Below, one piece after another: positions 1 to 11,680 of a stretch of DNA of 64,000 nucleotides (its first letter is position 1; the number at the start of each line of letters is the position of its first letter). A program made the translations under genes and the position numbers. This stretch comes from Neelides folsomi. Lineage: Eukaryota > Arthropoda > Collembola > Neelipleona > Neelidae. A model generated the notes under the pieces. It had not been told where the DNA came from. It saw nothing but the letters and a program-made list of their open reading frames with translations, and ran no database searches. The stretch is from contig JAQGBZ010000033.1 of NCBI GenBank assembly GCA_034687125.1, forward strand, positions 124,001 to 188,000. The letters are read 5' to 3'.

Positions 1-27
1 AATTTGGAATTTATTACTAATTTCTAG

Positions 28-609
28 AACGATTCATGGATTGATTTACAATGCATTGAAATTATTTATGGAAATCAATCAGAAGCTCTTTGATGAATGT
101 ACGCAAAACTACAAAACCCAAAAACAAAGGGAAAAGGAATTCGTGTCTAAAAGAGACTCGGATTGGACAAAGATCGAAGAGCTTGCATCGGCCAGTCCTA
201 ATTTCACCAAGTTACCACGAGCCGTGGAAACATTTTCTAGCACCCCACCTGGAAATGAAGAAGGGGCTGACATTGGAGATATTATTGCTTATGAACGAAC
301 CGATGCCACTTCACAAGAAATGGTAATTTTTGATTTTTTTCTCCACAATTCTCCTATGTATGTATTGTATCATTAGATTCGTAGACTTGAGAATATCAAT
401 ATAATTATCTTTATGACTTTCTTATTAAAATAAGTATTTAATTATGCTAATATTTAATATTTTAGGCTTTGAAGCAGAAGAATAAGGACAAGCCTTTGCT
501 CAGAAGGAAGTCGGAGCTCCCTCATGATACTTACACGGTGAAAGCTCTAAATGATCATAAACGGGCCGACGAGTTTTTATCCACGCCTCCGGACGTGAAC
601 AAATGCTAA
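28..609 (+). CDS. PPP2R5 (wdb-like): PP2A regulatory subunit B56 (B'), C-terminal end only
   Basis: Partial gene running in from the left edge. Coding exons 28-322 and 466-609; the first follows an acceptor at 26-27, the intron is GT-AG in phase 0, and the stop TAA is 607-609. B56 subunits are HEAT-repeat proteins that direct the protein phosphatase 2A catalytic core to substrates carrying short LxxIxE motifs. The first exon opens with [20 protein letters not shown], the hallmark of the last B56 repeats, followed by a charged helix. The second exon carries the conserved [13 protein letters not shown] block and an [11 protein letters not shown] segment near the end, as in animal B56 proteins. 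Paralogue (alpha/epsilon versus gamma/delta) cannot be decided from the tail; 'widerborst' is the arthropod name used by analogy. Family assignment is firm. Confidence 0.95.
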
Positions 610-2387
610 AATAATGGGAAGAGATTCTCCCCTCTTCCGATCAAAAGGCCATCGTTTAGTCATTTTATTTTTTCTCCATTTAAGCTTAAGTTTTTTGAGG
701 AAAAGAACATGAAAGGCTTTTCATGTATTTGAGAGATTTTATTTATGTAGTTCATTGGGGGGTCTGCCCATTTAAAATGTAAATTACGTTTTTACATTTG
801 TCGTTAGAGCTTTTTGTAAAATTCAACATGTATTATAATTACTTAAACATTTTACTAGTTACATTGTCATCTTTCATATTGAATACGATATTTACGATAT
901 TCAATACTGGCCTCATTTGAATATAAATATTATTTACTGCGTCTGCTAGATGTATGGTTTATAAAGTAATTTTATATGCAACAATCATTATACTAATTGT
1001 AATAATGTTTATTATATAATTAAGGAATTTCCTGAAAAATTTAAAGGTGCCTATTGTGCCCAAGTGTATAAAATACAAGTTAGAAAACCTTTATGGTTAA
1101 ACAAGAAATAGATTGGTATGAAAAAGTATTTTAATTCTAATTTACATGTGAGATAAGATTATAAAATATACAAACGCTTTGAAGCATGCCTCTTAAAATA
1201 ATGTATTCTCTGTACTCTGTACTATAAATTGTATAAATATAAAGTATACTGATAATATACCATTGATAAGTAAGTATATGGTATTCAAAATATTAAACAC
1301 CTTTCACTTTTTCATAATTGAAAAAATATGAAAACTTTACTACAATTGATTTAAAAATTCACAAGCACATTCACTATGTAATGTGTTAAAAAATTCCATT
1401 TAAAGATTGATTTAATTGTTTACTTAATCTATCACAAAACATTTTAAAAGATCAGTTAATTGGAAGAATTAGACAATTGAAAAAATTTAAAATCTCAAAC
1501 AATTGGATAAAAAAGTTCACGAATTGGGTTCAAAACTGACCAATGTTTTTCTTAATAAATTAAATTTTTAGATTTCAATTTACTTATGTAGGTATGTATG
1601 TAGATCATATGTATACTTTACTTACACGTACCTTTCCTTGTTACTTGATAAGTACTAGCATTTACTTACATTAATCATCATTACCTAATTACTTCAATAG
1701 ACACCTTACACCACATACCTTAAAAATACTAATTGTTAGTACATATTCAGTACAAGGATATGAATTAAAACTACTATAAACGTGAGTTGATAATGTCAGT
1801 GTGAGTATCGTGTAAAAATGGTTGTGTTTAAGCAAGTTGAGTAACATATAATTTCTATTAAAATGCGTTCTCCTTCTGGAGGGAAAACAATGTTATATAA
1901 CTTAACACTATTATTATTATTATGATAATGATAATAAATGTTCAGTGTTAGCTTGTAATCAAAGTTTAGGAATATTATAGACTGAATCATGCTAAATTCA
2001 AAATATTCAATAAAGGTCAATTATTCAATTTTAAGCATACTGATTATTTAATCATTCTCGTCACATACATTCATTGCTTTAATATTATTTGACTAATAAT
2101 TACATATTTTTTATAATGACTCGACTAGTTGACCATACAATTATAAATCAGTTGAATATTTAAATAACGTATACTAATTACAATTACTTAGTGGAAACGA
2201 TTCATATTAATAGTCGTTTGGATTAAAATAAATATTATGTACTTTACCTGTACATGAACATATTGTCTTTGGTAAAGAGAGTATTGGAAATAAATTAGAA
2301 AGATAATTTTAAATTATACAGAAAGAAACTTATTAAACATGGTTATTATATTAGCATTCGTAGAGATCTATCCCAAGATTAGCTACC
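610..2387. other. Non-coding tail-to-tail interval between PP2A-B56 and PIG-F
   Basis: AT-rich interval between two convergent genes, so it should hold both 3' untranslated regions. I see no conserved reading frame. A short TTA/GAT-type simple-sequence run lies near 1908-1937. Nothing else stands out. Confidence 0.6.
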
Positions 2388-3554
2388 TTATTTACTTTTA
2401 GAACCTTTCGATGCGGATCCCTTCAGAAGAAAAATGAGATAAAAGAAATGTAGGAAATTGATCAAGAAAATAGCTCCAGTTGCAGAGACGATATTTGGAA
2501 TTGGCCACATTTGCCATGGTCTATCCCAATCGAGTGGAATGACGATGGATCCCATCCAAGCCCCTGCTATTACTGCCACAAACCTCCATTTGGCACGGTA
2601 GAGTGGTGGGTTTAAATTGCTCCATGAACTTATAAAAAAATTTTGAATTAAAGATTGGCACTGTTTTAATAATGTCATTATTTATAATACTTTTATTGTG
2701 GATTTGATTTGATTATTCATAGATTATATGAACTTACTTTATTTCAAAAATATCGCATAATACGGTTGCAGGCCGTAGAACGAGACATAGTGGAAGAAAG
2801 AGCCAGAAAACGAGAATAATACTGAACTGGAATGTAAGATGCCAATTGCTAAAAAGTTAAAAAAAATTATTATATAAATAGTTAAAAATTAAATAGTTAA
2901 ACGATCCTCTTCCTCTCAGCATTTTCATTTTTTTAAATTATCAGTTTCAACTCCCAACTTACTAAATAAGTGATGCTCCAAACATCACCATTAAGAGATG
3001 ACAAATTCCCAAACATACAATGAAACTAACGACTCCTTTGAATATTTCAATTGGCTATAAAATAAATAAATGTTTAATGAATGTTTAAAATAGTATTTTC
3101 ATATTACTCATTTGCATATTATAAAAATTAAAATGTAAGTAAAGTTGAACAAATTAGTTAGCCAAAATGATTACTATTATTATAAGGTATTTATCAGTTT
3201 TTGTACGTTAACTTTACCAACCTTCATAAAATTGAATGGCACTTTCCCACTGGTTCCTGAATCCCGTTTCCCCGTCCGAGGTCGGGTGTTGATGAAAATA
3301 ACATTCGGCAATTCTGGATAAGTCGCTGTTTCAGCCAACAATGGTGGCGGAGTCGATGGATAAAACCAAAATGCAAGAACGACTTTGAAAATTTCGCTTA
3401 ATCCAACTCCAACAATGATTTCGAGAGGAATTTCATTGAGGGCAATAATACTGTCAATGCTTTTCATCCTTTTTGCCAAATAGTAAAGAAGAGGAGACGT
3501 GATGAGAGTTTCGAATGCATAGAAGAGATCTCGCTTTAACTCAACGTCCTCCAT
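2388..3554 (-). CDS. PIGF: PIG-F, GPI-anchor ethanolamine-phosphate transfer subunit
   Basis: Exons 3222-3554, 2963-3054, 2738-2848 and 2388-2628 (minus strand) sum to 777 bases, 258 residues. PIG-F is a polytopic ER membrane protein that partners PIG-O and PIG-G/GPI7 to add phosphoethanolamine to GPI mannoses. The diagnostic C-terminal motif is plain: GAWMGSIVIPLDWDRPWQMW, matching the family GAWLGxxxIPLDWxRPWQ signature. Exon 2 encodes a hydrophobic helix (GVVSFIVCLGICHLLMVMFG) and exon 3 another (FSIILVFWLFLPLCLVL). The reading frame of exon 3 is fixed by phase on both sides; a competing frame also gives a hydrophobic peptide but hits a stop before the donor. The donor of exon 1 is ambiguous: AAG/GT at 3221 is used here, and GTAC 18 bases downstream also keeps phase. 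The protein is about 40 residues longer than human PIGF, mostly before the second helix. Head-to-head with BTBD9. Confidence 0.9.
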
Positions 3555-4811
3555 AACTATTAATTAAACCAATTTGATTAATTTAATTGTAAATTGTAAG
3601 ACTTTGTGATCAAGTTAGACTTCAAAATTTCACCTTTGCTGTATTGCTTTTTCTAACGTAGACTGGATTTGTGTGGCCTTTACTTGAAGTCCTTAATCGC
3701 CATTCCAGATTAACTACAAGAAAAATAATAATAATACAAAGGTACAAAGAATTGGTAAAAGTTTAAATTCATTTGTTAATTACATGTTTGTTTGTTCTTG
3801 TAAAAATGATAATTAAATTAGCATACTTTTTTGTAAATCTTTCTTGTCTGGTTTGATGTTTTCAAACAGCGTCAGTATACTTTAACAATGTTGTTTACGT
3901 CTGTGACTTTAAATATCAATTAACATTAACGACTAACGTCAAAGTTGTAAATTGCATTTAATTTTGTATTCTTCGTACAAGAATTCGTAAGTCGTAGTAT
4001 TCGTGCACTTCCAACCTGCGCATGTGATTAAAGATCTCAAGGAAGTTGATCTCTGTATTCAGGTAATGCTCAATAAGTAATCATTATACATACTAATATA
4101 CACATATAAAAACAATTCTATTCAGCTTTGAACTCAATCCGTATCTTTTATAAATAAATTCTTAACAAAGAAACCTTTAAGGATTTCATATTAATTCAAT
4201 GTAATATCAAGATTTAAGAATGTCTGTCCGCGATAATTTTCTTCGTTCTGCGGCCGCTTCTTTAATTCTCTGGAATGTAAGTTTATATACAAAATATTTG
4301 CGTAATTTTTTAGTGAGATAATATTACTAATCAATTTATATAAATATTATGATGAGTAGTCACATTTTTTAAGTTTAGTCAACTTTACTTTATGTGTTCA
4401 GTAGTAGGATTACGAAACTATCCAATAGGATAATGGACAGAAGTGTAAACAAACTCTTCAGGATCTTTAAATAAATAATTGGAAATATTCCAAAAAGATT
4501 CAAGGAGCATTTTTATTAGCCACCAATCGTAAAGACTAACTTTTCTTAAATTGCGCAAAACCTTTTGCAACGAATCCCTAAAACGCAATTGAAAATTATT
4601 TTAACAATTCTTTAAATTAAAACTATTCTATCATTTCATAACAGAATTAACAGATATTTAATGATTCATGTCTTCTCATTTTCAGATATAGGAACATAGG
4701 AAAAATTTCGACCAAAGAAGAAAATTCACCACATACACATACTAAAAAAGTAATAATAATCTGATAACGATTTTAAATTCGAACGAGTAAAAATATACAA
4801 CTTTAAGTAAA
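3555..4811. promoter_or_regulatory. Divergent intergenic region, PIG-F / BTBD9
   Basis: About 1.25 kb separate the two start codons, which face away from each other, so both promoters must lie here. The interval also contains an apparent non-coding 5' exon of BTBD9 (separate entry). I cannot point to a convincing TATA box or initiator. Confidence 0.55.
4220..4278 (+). other. Candidate untranslated 5' exon of BTBD9 with an upstream ORF
   Basis: An ATG at 4220 opens a 19-codon frame ending at a strong donor (AAT/GTAAGT at 4279). A matching acceptor (TTTTCAG at 4679-4685) precedes the exon that contains the BTBD9 start. After this splice the frame meets TAG in its second codon, so it would be a 20-codon upstream ORF closing before the BTBD9 ATG. 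This is inferred from splice signals only; where the exon begins is unknown. Confidence 0.4.
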
Positions 4812-7800
4812 ATGAGTTCAAATGGCTGTGAAACGAGAATCACCGAATTATCAAAAGATCAAGATGCTGGGAATGTCAATCACATCAACACATTGTCAGA
4901 AAATTTGAAATCTGCTCTTTTTCTCAATCCCGACTATGCTGATGTTAATTTGGTAATTGATTTTATGTTATAATTATGATAAATTAAACATGCGTGGTTT
5001 CCTTATATAATTAATACATTTAGTAAAAACCATATAATAATCAAATTTTTTATCAGGTCGTTGAAGGTGAATCATTTCCAGCGCATAAGATTGTTCTTGC
5101 TGCTCGATCTCATTATTTTCGAGCACTTCTTTTTGGAGGAATGCGAGAGTCATCACAATCAGAAATTGAATTGAAAGCTGCAACAACAAGCTCTTTTAAA
5201 GTTCTTCTTCTCTATGTCTATACTGGGAAAATGGCTCTAACTGATTTGAAAGAAGATGTCATTCTGGATGTTTTGGGGTAAGTAGTTATGTATTACAATA
5301 GTTAAATAGATTTTGTATTTATTCTAAATCTAAAATTTTAATAATATCTCATCAGATCATTTAATTAATTTTATACCATAGTATTTATATACATAGTGGT
5401 AAAGATAGTTTGTATTTGAATCCAATCTTTGAAATGATTTAATTTGAATTTTAAATTAGTTTATCACATCAATGGGGATTTGAAGAATTGGAATCGAGCA
5501 TTTGCGACTTTTTGCAAGCAGCACTTCACGTTGGAAATGTCTGTGCTGTTCTCGATACAGCTCTCGCTTTTGGCCTCACTTCACTTGTAACAACTTGTGC
5601 ATGCTTTTGTGATGCGAGTGCCAACACTCTCCTCGATCATCCTTCTTTTTTACAATTGTCGCCTGTAAGTTCAAACGTTAAAATTGGTTAAATAATTAAT
5701 TCATAAAATAAGTTTTAAAATCTAATAATTAATGTTCCAGGCTGGTGTTTCGGAATTAATCGCAAGAGACTCGTTTTGTGCCATTGAAGAAAAAATATTT
5801 GAGTCTGTTTGTACTTGGGTACGGCACAATAAAGATATTCCTAATGCTGCATCTGTACTTGATGGAGTTCGATTACCACTTATGAATCTCAATACACTTC
5901 TTGAAATCGTTCGGCCTACCAATCTTGGTAATTTCAATCTCAATTACTTTATGGGCTTGTTTGATGAGATTTAGAATACTAATGAGAAACTATTATTACT
6001 TCTACTTTTTCAGTATCTCCGAATTCAATCCTCGATGCCATTCTTGCTCAGAATAAAGCTAAAGATACCGAACTTCATTATAGAGGATATTTAGGTATTT
6101 TACATACTTATTATAGATGTAAATGCTTTTAATATTAAACAATTTTAATCTTAATCTTTAATACGCATTTCATTATTTAATTGGCAATTATTTGATACAG
6201 TACCTGAAGAGAATGTGGCTCATCAAAAACATGGGGCGACTGTTTTGAAGGTTTGTTTAGAACTACATTTTTCGATTAACCATTTCCGAATTATGATTAA
6301 TAAATATATTATGCATTATTTAGGGAGAAATGCGTCAAGCTATTTTGGACGGAGACTGCCAAAATTATGATGTTGAGCGAGGTTTTACTCGACACATTAT
6401 TGAAGAGAGTGGAGAAAACAGCGGGGGAATTGTGATTAAATTGAGACAACAATGCATTTTGAATCATATTCGAATGCTTCTTTGGGATCGAGATTTGAGG
6501 TTCAACTTTCTAACATTAAAGTTTCAAGAATTTGCAAAACAATTTAAAATGAGGAGCTAATCCAGCTTAATTGTATTATATAAATTACAGATCTTATTCT
6601 TACTATGTTGAAGTTTCAATGGATCAAGAGGATTGGGTTCGAGTCTGCGACCATAAAAGTTATCATTGTCGTTCCTGGCAAAACATTTACTTTCCGCAGC
6701 GTGTTGTGAAGTAATTTAATTTTTCATATTGTTGTATGTAATTTCGGAGGGAGACAGTGATACAAGTATCACCACTCTCATGGTGCAGTCCATCAATTAG
6801 GACCATTGCCTACCCGCGAATGCAAATGAAGCATATTTACAAGCAAAGCCTTGGTTAACCCTAGTTGATTCCATCAATTAGTATAGACTAAATGTGATTG
6901 CAACAGGGGAGGCCTATCTATGGTCCATTGTGTTCAATGACCGCGGCGACCTGATATGCTACTTGTGATGGGTGAGGAGAGAGAACCTCCCTCTGCGCTC
7001 AGCTTTTACAGAAAAGATTTTCTAGCTTCGCAGTTCCGCCCACACTAACTACGGGACCGGGTAGATTCCCCGTCGCTCATCTCCATATTCCAAGGAAATG
7101 GAGAGAGGCACGAAAGATTCAGACCCTCAACCTCTAAGCCAAACTGGTCGCCCCCTATTTTCATATTGTTACTCAAAATGCATGACGAGTGAGAGTCAAT
7201 AACATCAACTTTATTTCAGGTACATCAAAATTGTTGGAACTCATAATACTGTAAACCGAATGTTCCATGTTGTTGCAGTCCAGGCTTATTTTACCAATAA
7301 GGAGTTTGAGATAGATCCACGTTGGCATTTATTAGGTAATTCATTTTTATTACTCTTTTATTCTAAATTCTTTCATTTCAGTCTTCTCACATTTTTATTT
7401 TCAGTGCCCAAAGAAAATGTGGCCACGATTGAGTTGAGTGCTTGCGTCATTGAAGGAGTCTCAAGAAGCCGAAATGCCTTAATCAATGGTAAATAATTAA
7501 ACATATTCAATACTGTAAACAATAATTAATAATTAGCTAAACCATTAAATACTTAACGACTTAAATCTTTTTAGGGCAAACTGTAGGGTCATATGATTGG
7601 GATAGTGGCTACACATGTCATCAGCTTGGCTCTGGAGCAATTGTTGTCCAATTAGCGCAACCTTATGTAATCTCTTCAATGAGACTTCTTTTGTGGGATT
7701 GTGACGATCGAAGTTATTCGTTCTATGTGGAAGTCTCAACAAATCAAAGGAATTGGGAAATGGTGGCAAACAAAGCGAGAGAAAAATGCAAATCTTGGCA

Positions 7801-8248
7801 AACACTTCAGTTCAATCCCATCCCGGTTGTTTATATTCGCATTGTTGGAACTGATAATACGGCAAACGAAGTGATTCTTTATTATCTCTATGAAATATTT
7901 ATTAAATTATAAAAATTATTTAATTTTCTGGAATCGAATATTCAATTCAATTATTTTTTATAGGTGTTTCATTGTGTTCACTTTGAATGCCCATCACAAA
8001 CTGACGACGATTTGTCAGATGGACCTTCAACTCTGGGCGATCAAGCTTGTGCGAGTAAACCAAAAGTCAGATCTAAAGCCATATCTCCACTCAAAGAAGT
8101 TCCTTTAATGGACGTTTCTTCTGAAATTGAGCAAAATGATTCGGAACTCCAAGGACTTTTTGAAAATGAAAATTCGCGTGAAGAATCCTTTGAAAAAGAA
8201 CAAAGTGAGACTGTTCAAGAAAATGAACAAGATGTATTTGACGATTAG
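4812..8248 (+). CDS. BTBD9: BTB/POZ domain protein 9 (BTBD9)
   Basis: Twelve exons: 4812-4952, 5057-5277, 5460-5664, 5741-5927, 6014-6094, 6201-6250, 6324-6499, 6591-6710, 7220-7335, 7405-7488, 7575-7870, 7964-8248; 1962 bases, 653 residues, phases all close. BTBD9 is a cytoplasmic BTB-BACK protein thought to act as a CUL3 adaptor and linked to sleep and iron/dopamine physiology in animals. Residues ~40-120 are the BTB fold (FPAHKIVLAARSHYFRALLF, GGMRESS), ~125-250 BACK, and ~295-440 and ~455-570 two F5/8 C-like repeats, each with the LLLWDRD/LLLWDCDDRSYS and RIVGT signatures (first copy slightly diverged: MLLWDRDLRSYS). The tail from ~575 is acidic. Length and domain order equal the vertebrate protein. 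The start was chosen because it is the first ATG after the acceptor at 4685 and gives a normal N-terminus. The intron after exon 8 carries a retroposed insertion. Confidence 0.95.
6734..7157 (-). mobile_element. Retroposed SINE-like insertion in BTBD9 intron 8
   Basis: A 424-bp block visibly richer in G+C than the surrounding intron, bounded by a perfect 13-bp direct repeat TTTTCATATTGTT at 6721-6733 and 7158-7170, the signature of target-primed retrotransposition. Read on the minus strand the element begins GGGGGCGACCAG, and TGGCTTAGAGG within the first 25 bases resembles a Pol III A box; I see no clean B box. Inside are two copies of CCATCAATTAG (near 6789 and 6868) and a small hairpin GTGATAC-AA-GTATCAC near 6759. 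No open frame is convincing, so this is most likely a SINE or a truncated non-autonomous retroposon. Confidence 0.65.
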
Positions 8249-9412
8249 CAGTCAAACCATTTTTACCCATTTATTTACGCTTTGTTATGCTAAAAATTCA
8301 ATAATGTATTAATCGAGTATGTACACATTTAGCATTTGTATTTATTATGTATACTACCTAATTTATATTTAATCGTCATTTACATTACATTAGTGCACGA
8401 ATAAATTAGGCAATTTATTGTAGTACATATGCGGTATTTTCCTGATATCTCGGTGAATCAGTTCTTCTTTAAAATGTGATGCTCTTATTAATCAACATTT
8501 TTAATCGTAAATCTATTTTATAACCTTAAATTACTTATTCATTTTATTATAAAGATACTTATTCATTTTTTATTTCTTGGAATAGCTTAAAACCAGGTGC
8601 TGTCTTGTGTTAGAGAGTTTTTATTTTAACTATGTATATATGCATTAATAATAATTAATTGTAGTACTTATTTGCGGAATGATATGATTCAGAGTTAATC
8701 TTATTAAAACTGTTTTTTTAAATTACTGTATTAAATATCTTCGTTTGTAATTCGGAGCAAGCAATCAGTGAAAATAAATTAACAATTAAAATTGCTTTTT
8801 GGTGTTTTTATTATTCACAAAATAGTGTACAACGATAAGTAGATTTAAATATAGGACAATTGACATAATTAGATAATAGAATTATTGCGTTATCTTATTT
8901 ATTATTGATAAATGGTTATCTAATGACATCAGAGACAATGACGATAATTATTGTTTATCAAATACAAATATGGTTTGAGAATTTCATGATAAGTTTTAAA
9001 CAATGAAAGATAACTTGCTTTCGTTTACTATCAAAATCAATCTTCGATTCCTTTTTTGCTAATAAATAAATAAGTACAAGGTCTACAGCTATTAACCATT
9101 TTGTTACTTTGATTAGAAATATTGTCACTTGAGCTAAATAAATATTGAGTTACTGGCTTAAAGCATCTTTTACAGAAGGGTGTACTCTACATACAAAAAC
9201 AGATTATAATAATCTAGAATACCATGTATGTTACTTTATTAATTTTGAATGAGATTTTGCTGTCTTTATAATATTGCAATAACAGGAGCAATCATCATAT
9301 AGATTGATTACAGGTAACTTACCTAACTAACATTCTTCAACTTTATTATATTTACGAATGAGGGGTTTATTATTCAAACGTATACAAACGTTGCTTTTAA
9401 CATCATGATATG
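8249..9412. other. Non-coding interval between convergent BTBD9 and sarcoglycan genes
   Basis: AT-rich and without a supported reading frame; it should contain the two 3' UTRs. A possible polyadenylation hexamer AATAAA lies at 8400-8405, 150 bases after the BTBD9 stop. Several GATAA/TTATC motifs occur around 8870-8960, which in DNA this AT-rich may be chance. Confidence 0.5.
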
Positions 9413-11680
9413 TCAAACGGCATAAGTGAGTGCTGGAGCTCCGCTATTAAAACGGAAAAATTAAAATGTGTAAAACGACTATTAAAAAGATAATTTAATG
9501 AGTGAAAATTACTTTGGATGAACTTCTCCATATTGTGGAGGAAGGGGAGTCGAAACGTCCCTTTCAATATTTTCCTTTTCAAAGTGTTTGTCTCTGGTTA
9601 AGACGATGAAACCTTCGTCCTCAACTCCGCCTTTGTACAAATAATGATTTCCGTTCTCGCGTTTTAATCTGTCAATGAAAATGAGGAATTACAAATTCTT
9701 CACTAACTTTTTTATCATTATGCAATATAAGTCAATTATACTTTATTACTTTAACAAAAATATATTAATCATAAGCTAATATGTAATACATTTGTTAACT
9801 CACATATAAAGTACACAGACATGTATTAAATAATTGTATTGACTGGTATACAGCGTATACATATAAATACATAGTACAGTAACGACGCAAATCGTCCAAA
9901 TTATTAAGTAAAAAGATATAATAATAATCAAAATAATCATGCTTTTTACCTTTGTAACATTTTTGTACAAAGTTAAATAGGTCATAAATTCATAAATATT
10001 AAACACAAAACTTCCTATGGATTAAAATACTTGAACTAATTTCTTTTGCACTTTACCCTGTAAAGGAGAGTTCATAAATTAATTGATTATTGTTAAAGCA
10101 AACGTATTAAAGGGTTTAACACTGGTGTAACTGTTTAACACAACGTATTATATTAATTTATTAATATAATATTATGAGACATTCTGCTATCTTATAAGGA
10201 CGAGTTAAACATCAACATTGCGACTCTTAAAACACAAAAAATCCTAATTGAAAATCAGACCTGAATATAGAATTGAATAATCGAAACGCGGCTTCGAAAA
10301 ACAAGGAATCATCATCTCTATACGATCATATTAAAATGATAGATTGGATTACATTGATTTATTCTTCAAAAATGATCATTGGGTATAAAAGATTGTTTAT
10401 TTACATGGGTTCGCTTTCATCTCTATCAGCCCAAAGAAGAACGATGAGAATAAATCCCACGAAGCCACCGATGGTTCCAGGAATAACAGTTGCGATTAAA
10501 CTGAAAGTGAAAGCAATTTATACCTTATATTTACTTTGATAATTTAGCTACTAGTTTAAACTTGGGAAAGTTAAGTGATTTAAGAAACCTACAAGAGTAA
10601 ATAAAAGCCTTAATTTTTTTATTAATAAATATACGTGGGAGCCTCACATTTCAACACCATATGTCCTTTGTGGTAATTCTGAGCGGAAATGGAACTGTTC
10701 TTGCTCTCCGCTTTCTTTCTCGTCGCTGTCTTCCTCAGGGGAGCTCGCGTGTTCAATGTCGTTGTTTCCATTCTGAGCCCAATGGTGGGTGGTTGAGAGT
10801 CGGAAGGAGCACCAATCGATTAAGAAATTTTGTCTTCTAAAGTGCCGTTCCATTGAAGTCCTCTTCATGTCTCGAGGGCAAGGACGGAGTTTCCACAAAG
10901 GGGAAATTTCAGTTTGAAGCTTTTTCAGTTCGCTGCTAAAATCTTTGTCTGATGCCAAATGAATTACGACTCTAAAATACATATAAATTCAATCATGATA
11001 ATAGGGATGATTGATAATTATAATAATTACAATTTGATTATATTCATTAAATGAAATACCCTTCTGGTTCATTGGGCCGAAGATGTTCTTTAGTATCTCC
11101 CAGTTTTTTCGCACTTGACATATAAACGGGTTGCACCAAACTTCCATCCGACTTCTCCCAAAACAAATGCTCTTTAAAAATGTTCAACAATAGTCCCATC
11201 CTCCTCACGTTGCAGAGATCTCGATCATTCAAATTATCAATTTTAATCTCAATGATAAACTCGAGAGGATTCTTCTTCATGACGTCGATTGAAAGCAAGA
11301 GTCGTCTGACATCGTAATCCGCGTCGCGATTCCATCCGACGACGTCGAGGCTAATGGAGGTCAATGAAGCTGGCGGAGCACCGTAGAGAAACCCAATTGA
11401 ATTGAACCCTTCGTAGGTGTAGTGAAGCCAATGGGGAAGATCCGGAAACTCAAAGATCCTCGCCGAGTACTCGATCTCTTTCACCGAACCTGTCAACTTT
11501 GGTCAAGATGGAACGGAGAAGGAGTTGAGTCAAACCTGGTCGTTTCTCCCACCGGAAGGAGTTGGGCGTGACGGGAATGATGGCGAGTTCCGAAGAGTTT
11601 ACAATGATCTTTTGATGATAAGTTTCGAGTCCGTTTGAGATGGTGGAAAAAGCTAAAAGGGCCCAAACTGCTTTTTCCAT
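9413..11680 (-). CDS. SGCE/SGCA-like: Alpha/epsilon-type sarcoglycan
   Basis: Exons 11536-11680, 11060-11489, 10648-10971, 10405-10500, 9513-9668 and 9413-9443 (minus strand); 1182 bases, 393 residues, all phases agree. Sarcoglycans are single-pass proteins of the dystrophin complex that tie muscle membrane to cytoskeleton and matrix. Residues 1-17 are a signal peptide (MEKAVWALLAFSTISNG). The cadherin-like ectodomain shows DLPHWLHYTYEG and GFLYGAPP, matching DLxxWLRYxxRxxxxxGFLYGTP of vertebrate SGCE, then PEGVVIHLAS and FLIDWCSF, counterparts of KEGVYVMVG and FHIDWCKI. The fourth exon encodes the membrane helix (TVIPGTIGGFVGFILIVLLW, ~residues 303-322), followed by an ~70-residue cytoplasmic tail. 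The last coding exon is only 31 bp. The first intron is 46 nt. In arthropods one gene usually stands for both alpha and epsilon, so I do not choose between them. Confidence 0.92.
10146..10171. repeat. AT-only perfect palindrome in a sarcoglycan intron
   Basis: Two 12-bp arms (TATTATATTAAT and its complement) around a 2-bp centre. In DNA this AT-rich such palindromes can arise by chance; no function is inferred. Confidence 0.7.

Noticed and set aside
2731-2848. A competing frame in PIG-F exon 3 giving FHYVSFYGLQPYY, superficially like the PIG-F helix
   Set aside because: It reaches a stop before the donor; exon 2 already encodes the matching family segment and the phases on both sides fix a different frame.
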